Position numbers and translations under genes: made by a program
DNA from: Pseudomonas sp. Q1-7
Lineage (GTDB): Bacteria; Pseudomonadota; Gammaproteobacteria; Pseudomonadales; Pseudomonadaceae
Length of the DNA stretch: 64,000 nt
Direction of reading: 5' to 3'
NCBI RefSeq assembly: GCF_028010285.1
Contig: NZ_CP116304.1
Location: 4,108,501 to 4,172,500, forward strand
In this document: positions 54,758 to 63,333 of the stretch, piece by piece
How the letters are laid out: every line of letters starts with the position of its first letter
How positions within the stretch are numbered: the stretch's first letter is position 1
Notes under the pieces: generated by a model
Databases searched by the model: none
What the model was told of the DNA's origin: nothing
What the model saw: only the letters and a program-made list of their open reading frames with translations

Positions 54758-55716
54758 AACCGCTGATGCCTTGCCTGCTGGCCTGCGCCCTGCTGGCCGG
54801 CTGCGAAGACCCGGCGCGGGACCCGTTGCTCGGCACCCTGGAATGGGACCGTATCGGCCTGCCCGCCGAGGCCTCGGAAACCATCCTCGCCTGGCGCGTG
54901 GCCGAGGGTGACCTGGTGCAGGAAGGCCAGTTGCTGCTGGAACTGGACCCGCGCCGCCTCGACGCCCGCCTCGCAGAAGCCGAAGGCGATGTCGGCCAGG
55001 CCCGTGCGCGGCTGGACGAACTCAGCAACGGCGCGCGCAGCGAGACAGTGGACGCCGCCCGCGCCACCCTCACGCGCAACCGCGCCGAGCTGACCGACGC
55101 TGAACGCAGCTTCCAGCGCATCGCCGCCCTTTACCAGCGCCGCCAGGTGGCCATCGCCGAGCTGGACCGCGCCCGCGCCGCCCGCGACCAGGCCCGCGCG
55201 GCGGTGAACAACGCCGACGCCCAGTTGCGCGAACTCACCAACGGCACCCGCCCGGAACAGATCGAGCAGGCCACCGCCCTGCTCCAGGCCGCCCAGGGCC
55301 GCTTGGCGCAACTCAAGGTGACCCGCGAACACCTCAGCCTGCGCGCGCCCCGCGCCGGCCGGGTGGACGCCCTGCCCTTCAAGCCCGGCGACCAGCCGCC
55401 GCAGAACGCCGAGCTGGTCAGCCTGCTAGTGGGCGATGCGCCCTACGCGCGGGTCTACGTGCCGGCCTCGGTGCGCGCGCAGATCGCCATCGGCGATGCG
55501 TTGAAGGTGAAGGTGGAAGGCGTGGAACAACCCTTCGACGCCACCGTGCGCAGCATCGCCAGCGAATCCAGCTTCACCCCTTACTTCGCCCTGACCGGCG
55601 AGGACGCCAGCCGCCTGGTCTACCGCGCCGAACTGGTCTTGCAGGGCGAGGCGGCGCGCAAGCTGCCGGCGGGGCTGCCGGTACAGGCAGAGCGAGTGCG
55701 CCATGAACCCCACTGA
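54754..55716 (+). CDS. HlyD-family membrane fusion lipoprotein (YbhG-like), 320 aa
   Basis: GTG 54754 overlaps the TetR stop. Lipobox LLAGC (Cys17), then lipoyl-like LAWRVAEGDLVQEGQLLLELDPRRL, long Ala/Arg-rich coiled coil (about 70-200) and a barrel domain. Periplasmic adaptor linking the ABC exporter to an outer-membrane channel encoded elsewhere. Confidence 0.88.
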   Translation: MKPLMPCLLACALLAGCEDPARDPLLGTLEWDRIGLPAEASETILAWRVAEGDLVQEGQLLLELDPRRLDARLAEAEGDVGQARARLDELSNGARSETVDAARATLTRNRAELTDAERSFQRIAALYQRRQVAIAELDRARAARDQARAAVNNADAQLRELTNGTRPEQIEQATALLQAAQGRLAQLKVTREHLSLRAPRAGRVDALPFKPGDQPPQNAELVSLLVGDAPYARVYVPASVRAQIAIGDALKVKVEGVEQPFDATVRSIASESSFTPYFALTGEDASRLVYRAELVLQGEAARKLPAGLPVQAERVRHEPH

Positions 55717-56650
55717 CAGCGTGATCCACGCCCGCGGCCTGACCAAGCGCTTCGGCCAACTCACCGCCGTCGACGGGCTGGACCTGCGGGTGAACCGCGC
55801 CGAAGTCTTCGGTTTCCTCGGCCCCAATGGCTGCGGCAAATCCACCACCATCCGCATGCTCTGCGGCCTGCTGCTGCCCAGCGCCGGCGAGATCGAGGTG
55901 CTCGGCTGCCGCATTCCCCAGGACGCCGAACCCTTGAAGCGGCGTATCGGCTACATGACCCAGAAGTTCTCCCTGTACGAAGACCTGACGGTGTACGAGA
56001 ACCTGGAGTTCCTCGCCACCGTCCAGGACCTGGACCGCCGCGCGGCACGCCAGCGCATCGAGGAACTGCTGGAACGTTACTGGCTGACCGACCGCCGCAC
56101 ACAACTGGCCGGCACCATGAGCGGCGGCCAGAAGCAGCGCCTGGCGCTGGCCGGCGCCGTGCTGCACAAGCCCGACCTGCTGCTGCTGGACGAACCCACC
56201 AGCGCCGTGGACCCGCAGTCGCGTCGGGAATTCTGGGATTCGCTGTTCGAACTGGCCGAAGACGGCACCACCCTGCTGGTGTCCACCCACTACATGGACG
56301 AAGCCGAACGCTGCACGCGCCTGGGCATCCTCGACGCCGGCCGGCTGGTGGCCGACGGCAGCCCGGCCGACCTGATGGCCGCCCTGCCCGGCCGCCCCCT
56401 GCTGGTGGAATGCGCCCAGCCGCGCCAGGCCCAACGAGCCCTGCAAGGCGCCGAGGAAGTCATCGCCATGGCCCAGATCGGCGCCACGCTGCGGGTACTC
56501 AGCGCCGTCGGCGACGCCCGCGAACGCATCGCCCGGCGCCTCGCTGGCCTGGGCATCGAAGCCGAGGTGAAGGACACCGAAGCCAACCTCGAAGACGTCT
56601 TCGTCGCCGTCACCCACCGCCCGCTGCAGCGGACCGGAGCCTCGTCATGA
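55703..56650 (+). CDS. ABC exporter ATPase, 315 aa
   Basis: Walker A GPNGCGKSTT near 40, Q-loop YMTQKFSLYEDLTV, signature MSGGQKQRLALAGA near 135, Walker B LLLLDEPTSAVDP, H-loop STHYMDEAERC. The C-terminal 80 residues match drug-type ABC-2 exporters. Single nucleotide-binding domain, whereas YbhF has two. Overlaps both neighbours. Confidence 0.93.
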   Translation: MNPTDSVIHARGLTKRFGQLTAVDGLDLRVNRAEVFGFLGPNGCGKSTTIRMLCGLLLPSAGEIEVLGCRIPQDAEPLKRRIGYMTQKFSLYEDLTVYENLEFLATVQDLDRRAARQRIEELLERYWLTDRRTQLAGTMSGGQKQRLALAGAVLHKPDLLLLDEPTSAVDPQSRREFWDSLFELAEDGTTLLVSTHYMDEAERCTRLGILDAGRLVADGSPADLMAALPGRPLLVECAQPRQAQRALQGAEEVIAMAQIGATLRVLSAVGDARERIARRLAGLGIEAEVKDTEANLEDVFVAVTHRPLQRTGASS

Positions 56651-57726
56651 ACCTGCGCCGCCTGGGGGCCATCGTCCTCAAGGAACTGCGCCAGTTGCGT
56701 CGCGACCGCCTGACCTTCGCCATGATCGTCGGCATCCCGATCATGCAACTGGTGCTCTTCGGCTACGCCATCAACATGGACGTGCGCGGCCTGCACGCCG
56801 CCGTGCTGGACCAGGCCGACACCGCCCGCTCCCGCGAGGCGGTGGCCGAGCTGGGGGCCAGCCAGGTGCTGGACTTCCGCTACCGGCTGGCCAGCCCGCA
56901 ACAGCTCGACCGGTTGCTCAGGGAAGGCCGCATCAGCGCCGCCCTGGTGGTGCCGCCGGACTTCGAGGCGCGCCTGCAGCGCATGGACCGGCCGCCGCTG
57001 CAACTGGTGGTGGACGGTTCCGACCAGGTGGTGCAGGCCTCGGCGCGCCAATTGGCCGCCTACCCGCTGCCCGGCTGGCCCAGCCTGACCGGCGTGCAGG
57101 TGGTGAACTTCTACAACCCGGAACGGCTGGCGCCGTTGAATACCGTGCCGGGGCTGATCGGCGTGATCCTCACCATGACCATGGTGCTGTTCACCGCCAT
57201 TGCCCTGGTGCGCGAACGGGAGCGCGGCAACATGGAGCTGCTGATCACCACGCCGCTGTCGCCCTGGGAACTGACCCTGGGCAAGGTGCTGCCCTTTGTC
57301 GGCATCGGCGTGGTGCAGGTGACGGTGATCCTGCTGGTCGGGCTCTGGCTGTTCGACGTGCCAGTTCGCGGCTCGCTGCTGGCGCTCTACACCGCGTCGC
57401 TGGTGTTCATCTTCGCCAGCCTGACCCTCGGCGTCTTCATCTCCACCCTGGCACGCAGCCAGTTCCAGGCGATGCAGATGGCCTTCTTCACCTTCCTGCC
57501 GCAGATCCTGCTGTCCGGCTTCATGTTCCCCTTCGCCGGCATGCCCGTGGCGGCGCAGTGGATCGCCGAAGTGCTGCCACTCACCCACTTCCTGCGCCTG
57601 ACCCGCGGCATCATGCTGCGCGGCGCCGGCCTCGGCGACCTCTGGCTGGAACTGGTGGTGCTGGTGGTGTTCACCCTGGTGATGCTCACCGTTGCGGTGA
57701 TGCGGGTACACAAGCGGTTGGATTGA
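56647..57726 (+). CDS. ABC-2 type permease, 359 aa
   Basis: One N-terminal membrane helix (about 22-42), a large periplasmic loop (about 45-170), then five helices (about 171-195, 220-250, 255-280, 285-310, 330-352), the ABC-2 exporter layout. ATG overlaps the ATPase stop. Only one permease gene follows, so the transporter is probably a homodimer, unlike YbhS/YbhR. Confidence 0.92.
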   Translation: MNLRRLGAIVLKELRQLRRDRLTFAMIVGIPIMQLVLFGYAINMDVRGLHAAVLDQADTARSREAVAELGASQVLDFRYRLASPQQLDRLLREGRISAALVVPPDFEARLQRMDRPPLQLVVDGSDQVVQASARQLAAYPLPGWPSLTGVQVVNFYNPERLAPLNTVPGLIGVILTMTMVLFTAIALVRERERGNMELLITTPLSPWELTLGKVLPFVGIGVVQVTVILLVGLWLFDVPVRGSLLALYTASLVFIFASLTLGVFISTLARSQFQAMQMAFFTFLPQILLSGFMFPFAGMPVAAQWIAEVLPLTHFLRLTRGIMLRGAGLGDLWLELVVLVVFTLVMLTVAVMRVHKRLD

Positions 57727-57761
57727 TTCCGACCTGCAGAGGCGTTTGCTTTCCTGTGGGG

Positions 57762-57842
57762 GCGAATTCATTCGCGAATGGCCGCAAGACGGCCACAAGA
57801 CACCACCAGGCCCCCTTCGGGCTGCTTCGCGAGTGAATTCGC
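57762..57842. repeat. Paired GCGAATTCATTCGC-type repeat
   Basis: GCGAATTCATTCGCGAA (57762-57778) and TTCGCGAGTGAATTCGC (57826-57842) are near-perfect inverted copies around a 47-base spacer that itself holds GGCCGC/GGCCAC. Same family as 29359. Confidence 0.75.
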
Positions 57843-57863
57843 TCCTCCAACGGCACGCCACCG

Positions 57864-59804
57864 TTACACCCTGAAGCGCCCCACCATGCCCTGCAGGTCG
57901 CGGCCGATCCGCGCCAGCATCTGGCTCGATCCAGCCGTTTCCTGGCTCGCCGCGGCGGTCCGTTCCGCCACCGCCTGGACCCGCAGGATGCTGCGGTTGA
58001 TCTCTTCGCTCACTGCGCTCTGTTCCTCCGCCGCCGCCGCAATCTGCAGGTTGCGCCCGCGCAGGTCGTCGATGGCGCTGTCGATGCCTTGCAGCGCCTG
58101 GCCTGCCTGACGCGCCAGCTCCACGGTCAGTTGGCTCATGTCGCGGCTGCCGAGCATGGCGCTGGTGGTCTGCTGCACACCGTGCTGCAGTTGGCCGATC
58201 AACGCCTGGATCTGGCTGGTAGAGCTCTGCACCCGCTGGGCCAGGCCGCGCACCTCGTCGGCCACCACCGCGAATCCACGGCCGGCCTCCCCGGCGCGGG
58301 CGGCCTCGATGGCGGCGTTGAGCGCCAGCAGGTTGGTCTGTTCGGCCACCGAACGGATCACATCCAGCACGTAACCGATCTGCGCGCTGTCCTCGTGCAA
58401 GCGGGCCATCACGTCGCCCGAAGCCTGCACCCCGGCGGCCAGGCGTTCGATCTGGGCGATGGTGTCCTGCACCACCTGGTTGCCCCTGCCGGCCTCTTCA
58501 CAGGCGAGTTGTGCCGCATTGGCCGCCTGACCGGCATTGCTGGCCACTTCCTGCACGGTGTAGGCCATCTCCTGCATGGCCGTGGCGACCTGGAGGGTCT
58601 CGGACTTCTGTTCTTCCACGCCGGCGCGGGTCTGCTCGGTAACGGCGGACAGCGCCTGGGCCGCGCCACTGATTTCCTCCACTCCGCCGCCGATGCGGCC
58701 AATCAATTCCCGCAGGCTGCCCTGCATGCCTTGCATGGCCTGCTGCAGCTGGCCCAGCTCATCGCCTCGGGCGGCCGGCGCCGCGCCGCAGAGATCACCT
58801 TCGGCGATGCGCCGGGCCTGGACCAGAGTGTCGCGCAAGGGACGGACGATCTGCCCGGTGATGCCCCAGGCCGCCAGCAGGGCCACCACCAGGGTCACAC
58901 CGGCAATCACCAGGAGCTGCAGACGCACGTACGCGGTTTCCCGGTCGCGCCGCTCCAACAGGGATGCCTGCAGTTCGCGGCTCAGGCCCTGCACGGCGTC
59001 CGCCCGCTCGGCCATGCTGGCGGTGGCCTGGGCCATGTCGGCGATGCCCTGGCGGAAGCGCTCCAGGGACCGCTGGAACTGCCCCAGCGCCTTCAGGGTA
59101 TCGCCGAGGATGGCGCCGCTGCGTTCCGGCAGTTGTCCTTGCAAGGTGCGGGTGGCCTTGGCCAGGGCCTCAGCGGCCGCGAAGACGGCACGCTCCCTTT
59201 CGGCGGATGGCGAACGCACATAGACCAGGGTGAGCAGGCGCACGTGGAGGAACTGCTGGTTGAGCCGGCCCACCGCGCGGATCTGGTCAAGCATGGCGTG
59301 GGTATCGAACAACTGCTCCAGGTCCTCGAAGAACTGTACCTCCAGCCGGGTGAAGGCCTGCATCCCCTGCTCCGCCGCCGCAATGCCGAAGCGGCTGGCC
59401 TCCTGCTGCTCGGCGCGGGCCTGCGCCAACGCGGCAAAGGCCTCGCGATAGGCGCGGGTGGCCTCGCCCATCTGTGTCATGCGCTGGCGGTCGCCGGCAT
59501 CGTCCAGCAAGCGGCCGAGACGCTCGGCATCCTCCAGCATGTTGGCGGTGAGTTGCTCGACCCGCTCGCGTTGCACTTCCTCACCCTGCACGGCGAAGTC
59601 CCGTCGCACCCGGTCGGCCTGGAGGAAATGCTGGTTGAGATCGCTGCCCCGGATCAGCTGATCGCCCCGCTGGCTGAGGCTGTCCAGGCTGAGCAGCGCG
59701 GCCAGGGTGATCAGCAGTGCCAGCAGCAATACCAGGGCGAAGCCCAGGGCCAGTTTGTGGCCGACGCGCAAGTCGGCCAGCCGGGGAAGATGAGTTGGAA
59801 ACAT
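57864..59804 (-). CDS. Methyl-accepting chemotaxis protein with helical bimodular-type sensor, 646 aa
   Basis: Membrane helix about 17-37, periplasmic helical region about 38-300 (long enough for an HBM sensor of two four-helix bundles), membrane helix about 301-322, HAMP, and a signalling domain with the conserved hairpin tip VIRSVAEQTNLLALNAAIEAARAGE split by the E/N sequence. HBM receptors of pseudomonads sense organic acids or polyamines. Faces a same-strand porin gene upstream by 46 bases. Confidence 0.9.
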   Translation of the reverse strand: MFPTHLPRLADLRVGHKLALGFALVLLLALLITLAALLSLDSLSQRGDQLIRGSDLNQHFLQADRVRRDFAVQGEEVQRERVEQLTANMLEDAERLGRLLDDAGDRQRMTQMGEATRAYREAFAALAQARAEQQEASRFGIAAAEQGMQAFTRLEVQFFEDLEQLFDTHAMLDQIRAVGRLNQQFLHVRLLTLVYVRSPSAERERAVFAAAEALAKATRTLQGQLPERSGAILGDTLKALGQFQRSLERFRQGIADMAQATASMAERADAVQGLSRELQASLLERRDRETAYVRLQLLVIAGVTLVVALLAAWGITGQIVRPLRDTLVQARRIAEGDLCGAAPAARGDELGQLQQAMQGMQGSLRELIGRIGGGVEEISGAAQALSAVTEQTRAGVEEQKSETLQVATAMQEMAYTVQEVASNAGQAANAAQLACEEAGRGNQVVQDTIAQIERLAAGVQASGDVMARLHEDSAQIGYVLDVIRSVAEQTNLLALNAAIEAARAGEAGRGFAVVADEVRGLAQRVQSSTSQIQALIGQLQHGVQQTTSAMLGSRDMSQLTVELARQAGQALQGIDSAIDDLRGRNLQIAAAAEEQSAVSEEINRSILRVQAVAERTAAASQETAGSSQMLARIGRDLQGMVGRFRV

Positions 59805-59817
59805 GGAAGGACTCGGT

Positions 59818-59845
59818 AAGGAGGCGGCGGCCCACGCCGCCTCCG
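59818..59845 (-). terminator. Weak hairpin after the porin-like gene
   Basis: GGAGGCGGC (59819-59828) and GCCGCCTCC (59836-59843) form a stem just past the porin stop; there is no T run, so read-through into the chemoreceptor gene is possible. Confidence 0.4.
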
Positions 59846-59850
59846 AGGGG

Positions 59851-61077
59851 TCAGAAGTAGTAACCGATGTTCAGGTTGGTGCGGAAAATCCACTCGTCGC
59901 TGCGCGAGGAGGTGGTACTGGTGAAGCCGGTGCCGCTCTCCGCGCCGCCGTAGGGGTTGGCGTTGCGGCCCCAGGTGAAGTCCAGCCAACCCAAGATCGG
60001 CATGGCGATGAACTGCACGCCGGCGGTGTACATCTGCGAGTCATCCCAGCCGCTCTCATCTTTGAACATGCGGCTGTAGTCGTTATAGAAGCGCAGCTTC
60101 TTCAGCATGCCCATATTCGGCGTGGGCACGTCGTAGCCTACGTTGAAGGACACCACCGATGCCTTGGAGGCGATGAGGTAGGCCGGCGTCAGGCCGTTGG
60201 CGCCCATGAGGATGGCGTTGTCGTTCACCCCGGTCGGGTTCTCCGGATTGAACTCATAGCGGATACCCTGGGTGGTCACCGTCCAGTTGCCGCTGTTGAT
60301 CACCGCGTGCAAGCCACCGGCCCAGTAGTCGCCATCGTCGTCGGTGGTGGCGTTGTGCAGGCGTGCCGCCGCCAGGGAAGCGCCCACTTCGGTCTTCCAG
60401 CCATCGCCGGCGAAGTTTCGCGCCACCCGCAGGTTCACCTGGTCGCGCTTCTCGTTGTCCTGACGCGAGTGGATGGCGGGGATGGCGTTGTCGTCCAGAT
60501 CGGCGAAGCGCCCCACCTCCGGCGAGTAACGGATGTCACTGGGCAACATGCGTGGGAAGTAGCCGGCCTGGATATGCCAGTCGGCGTCCTTGTAGATGTA
60601 CTTGGCACCGGCCCCCGCGCTCACGCCGTACCCCAGGAAGAACGGGATGTGGTAGCTCCAGCCGAACTGCGGATAGGGCTCCAGGCCAAAGGGCTTGAAG
60701 GGCGCGCCCAGTTGCACGCTGGAGGTGTCGTTGAACGTGTAGCCGATGAAGCCACGGTCGATGGATTGCTTGCCATCGTCCTGGAACCAATAGCCGACAT
60801 CGGAGAAGAAGTTCCTATGGGTCGCCTGCACGTCCAGGCGGAAGGTATCGAAGAGGAAGCGTCCGTTGTTCTCGGTGGTGTCCCAGTCTTCGTCGCGGTA
60901 GTTCATCCGCAGTGCGCCGCCTATGTCCAGGGTGCTCTTGCCGTCGTCACTGCTCAGGCTGATATGGGGAAATGCCTTGGCCGGCTTGGCCACAGGCGAT
61001 GCGGGGCCGGCGGACTGGTCGGCCATGGCGGAAACGGTGGACAGCGCGAGACCAAGGGACAGCAGGTACTTGTTCAT
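59851..61077 (-). CDS. Outer-membrane porin-like beta-barrel protein, 408 aa
   Basis: Start ATG 61077, giving a signal peptide ending in VSAMA; the frame remains open upstream. Then SLSSDDGKSTLDIGGALRMNY and alternating beta strands to a terminal aromatic GYYF. Resembles the OprO/OprP or general porin superfamily but not closely enough to name a substrate. With the chemoreceptor downstream it may form an uptake-and-taxis pair. Confidence 0.8.
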   Translation of the reverse strand: MNKYLLSLGLALSTVSAMADQSAGPASPVAKPAKAFPHISLSSDDGKSTLDIGGALRMNYRDEDWDTTENNGRFLFDTFRLDVQATHRNFFSDVGYWFQDDGKQSIDRGFIGYTFNDTSSVQLGAPFKPFGLEPYPQFGWSYHIPFFLGYGVSAGAGAKYIYKDADWHIQAGYFPRMLPSDIRYSPEVGRFADLDDNAIPAIHSRQDNEKRDQVNLRVARNFAGDGWKTEVGASLAAARLHNATTDDDGDYWAGGLHAVINSGNWTVTTQGIRYEFNPENPTGVNDNAILMGANGLTPAYLIASKASVVSFNVGYDVPTPNMGMLKKLRFYNDYSRMFKDESGWDDSQMYTAGVQFIAMPILGWLDFTWGRNANPYGGAESGTGFTSTTSSRSDEWIFRTNLNIGYYF

Positions 61078-61620
61078 TACGACCTCATCTGCAAGTTCGC
61101 TAAGGCAGAGTTTTTTTGAGCAAGCGAAACCCTTCACCGGAACTTCCAGAGCAACTTTAAAAGTTGCAGTCAAGAAAATTTCCAGAGCTTCGTTCGCCGC
61201 TCGTTAATTGTTCTTACGGCCTTTCCATCGGCCTTGCTGGCTGTTACCCGACACCGCGATACGACAGCCACTTCTCATCGCATTTTGTTTCACCTGCGAT
61301 ACCGTGTTTTGAGCATGAATCATGCCATTGCATCGCCATTAGGCGTAAACTCAAAAAACCCTTTAAATACAATTATTTATATACTGAACAAGAGATTTTG
61401 TACCGCCCTCGAAACGTGATGAATCGGGGGTAACAAAAGCGCACGAAGTGTGTGCGTAGAATCTTCACGGTGACACTTTATGGGGAGTTTTGTCGTTTCA
61501 CTTGAGAAACATGACAGGAATAACTTCGCCAAACTTTTAATGGCCTGCGGGAATTCCCGCAGGCAAAAATTTATTCAGGGACTTTCGGGGGGTTACCTGT
61601 ATTTCTGACGGCTCGACAGC

Positions 61621-61725
61621 ATGGGTTTCGTGCCTCAGCGGAGCGCCGCCCGACCCATCCTACAAAGAGCCATCCGTGCCGGAATACACCCCGTAGGATG
61701 GCGTAGAGCGAAGCGAAACCCATCG
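61621..61725. repeat. ATGGGTTTCG...CGAAACCCAT inverted repeat
   Basis: Left part 61621-61662 (ATGGGTTTCG...CCCATCCTAC), right part 61693-61725 (GTAGGATGG...CGAAACCCATCG). Same family as 26009-26082, with a longer, less perfect arm. Confidence 0.75.
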
Positions 61726-61786
61726 CCATGGTTCGATGGGTATCGCGGATCGCCGCCCGACCCGTCCTGCTTTTCCAGATACGTAA

Positions 61787-61838
61787 CCCGGATGAAATCC
61801 GGGAGCGGCCTGCCAAAATTCCCCGGATTTCATCCGGG
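61787..61838. repeat. 17-base perfect inverted repeat
   Basis: CCCGGATGAAATCCGGG (61787-61803) and CCCGGATTTCATCCGGG (61822-61838); each arm is itself nearly palindromic. A common pseudomonad intergenic element. Confidence 0.75.
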
Positions 61839-61867
61839 ATACCTGGCCGGGTGAATGTCCAACGGGC

Positions 61868-61896
61868 AAAAAAAACCGGCGTCACGAGCGCCGGCG
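61868..61896 (-). terminator. Terminator of the Rieske oxygenase operon
   Basis: CCGGCG (61876-61881) and CGCCGG (61889-61894) with the A run at 61868-61875, i.e. T run on the minus strand, 30 bases after the reductase stop. Confidence 0.85.
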
Positions 61897-61925
61897 AAAG
61901 GGTGAGCAAAGGAACAATCGGTGGA

Positions 61926-62882
61926 TCAGAGGTCAAGCACCAGGCGTGCGCCCTTGCAGCCGGACACGCAGACCATCATGGTCTGGTTCGCCGCCTTCTC
62001 GGCCTTGGTCAGCACGCCGTCTCGATGCTCGGGTTCGCCTTCCAGCACGCGGGTCTCGCAGGCGCCGCAGACGCCTTCGCGGCAGCTGCAGTCGACTTCG
62101 ATGCCGGATTCCAGCAGGGCATCCAGCAGCGACTTGCCGGCCGGCACTTCGATGTTCTTGTTGCTGCGCGCCAATTGCACCTCGTAGGTGCCCTGGGGCG
62201 CAGCAGCAGCCGGGGCGGCGGCAGCGAAGCGCTCGATATGCACATTGGGGTGGCCGAGGCTTTCGCAATGGTTCTCGAAGGCGTCGATCATCGGCGTCGG
62301 GCCGCAGCAGTAGAAATGCGCCGTGGATGGCCGCGCGGCGAGGAAGGCCTTGAGGTCGATGGGGCCGCCCTTCTCGCCGTCGAAGTGCAACTGGATATTG
62401 GCGCCGCTGGCGGCCAGCTCCTCGACGAAGGCGGCCTCCTTGCGAGTGCGCGCGCAGTAGAGCATCTCCACCGATTTGCCCAGGGCACGCAGGCGGTTGA
62501 GCATGCAGTAGATCGGCGTCACGCCGATGCCGCCGGCCACCAGTACGCTGTGCTCGGCGCTTTCGTCCAGCTGGAACAGGTTGCGCGGCGGGGATATCTG
62601 CAGCTGCATGCCCACCCGCAGGTGCTGGTGCACGTACGCGGAGCCGCCACGGCTGTTGCGGTCGCGGAGGATGCCGACCACATAGCGGCCGCTGTCCTCG
62701 GGAGAATTGAGCAGGGAATAGCTGCGCACCAACCCGTTGGGCAGGTGCAGGTCGATATGGGCGCCGGCGGCGAAGGTCGGGAAGATCTGGTCGCCATGGG
62801 GACGGAGCTCGACGCTGATGATGCCTTCCGCTTCGAAGCGCAGGGTGTGGACGAAGGCCGTCAGTGTGTGGGTGTGAGTCAT
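61926..62882 (-). CDS. PDR/VanB-family oxidoreductase, 318 aa
   Basis: Reductase of a two-component oxygenase. FMN/NAD parts: DLHLPNGLVRSYSLLNSPED (flavin motif), LVAGGIGVTPIYCML (nucleotide motif, about 110-125), and a C-terminal plant-type [2Fe-2S] domain with CSCREGVCGACETRVLEG and a last Cys near CVSGC. It passes electrons from NAD(P)H to the Rieske oxygenase encoded two genes upstream. Confidence 0.93.
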   Translation of the reverse strand: MTHTHTLTAFVHTLRFEAEGIISVELRPHGDQIFPTFAAGAHIDLHLPNGLVRSYSLLNSPEDSGRYVVGILRDRNSRGGSAYVHQHLRVGMQLQISPPRNLFQLDESAEHSVLVAGGIGVTPIYCMLNRLRALGKSVEMLYCARTRKEAAFVEELAASGANIQLHFDGEKGGPIDLKAFLAARPSTAHFYCCGPTPMIDAFENHCESLGHPNVHIERFAAAAPAAAAPQGTYEVQLARSNKNIEVPAGKSLLDALLESGIEVDCSCREGVCGACETRVLEGEPEHRDGVLTKAEKAANQTMMVCVSGCKGARLVLDL

Positions 62883-62898
62883 CTTGCTACCTCTGTGT

Positions 62899-63333
62899 TC
62901 AGGCTTCGTCGCAGTTCGCCAGGTCGATGTCCAGGCGCGCCCAGGCGTCGATTTCCACCCGCAGTTCGGGGAACACCAGACCGCTCACCTCCACCAGGGT
63001 GGAAGCGGGAAAGGTGTCCTGACCGGCGAAGAATCCGCGCCGCGCGCGCCCGACCTCGTCCTTGTCGGCGATGCGGGTGACATAGACGTTGAGCTTGTAG
63101 ATGTTGCCGACATGGCCGCCCGCCGCTTCCAGCAACGCCTTCACCTTGCCCAGCACCACCAGGGTCTGGGCATGAGCGTCCAGCGGCTCGCCACGTTCGG
63201 CGGCCTGACGGGTGGCCGGATGCCCGGTCATGCCGGACATCACCAGCTCATGCCCCACCAGCAGGGCATTGGACCAACTGGCGGTGGGCAGGTCAGGTGC
63301 GCCGGCGGCGCGGATGCGGCGGACCGGGGTCAT
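62899..63333 (-). CDS. RidA/YjgF-family protein, 144 aa
   Basis: Trimeric enamine/imine deaminase fold: LPTASWSNALLVGHELVMSGMTG, KVKALLEAAGGHVGNIYKLNVYVT split across strands, and PASTLVEVSGLVFPELRVEIDAWA. The usual catalytic Arg of RidA (in RNPxR) is not visible; the corresponding segment ends with VFPELRVEI. Overlaps the oxygenase gene by four bases, so it should act on a product or inhibitor in this pathway. Confidence 0.88.
   Translation of the reverse strand: MTPVRRIRAAGAPDLPTASWSNALLVGHELVMSGMTGHPATRQAAERGEPLDAHAQTLVVLGKVKALLEAAGGHVGNIYKLNVYVTRIADKDEVGRARRGFFAGQDTFPASTLVEVSGLVFPELRVEIDAWARLDIDLANCDEA

Larger units (their letters stand above)
61078..61925. other. Gene-free interval of about 850 bases
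   Basis: The left half is AT-rich (61320-61560) and holds the porin promoter region; short frames there lack ribosome sites and family resemblance. The right half holds two dispersed inverted repeats (61621-61725 and 61787-61838) and the terminator of the reductase operon. Confidence 0.5.

Noticed and set aside
61164-61433. Small plus-strand frame of 89 codons in the AT-rich gap
   Set aside because: No ribosome site, no family features; likely chance in an AT-rich stretch.
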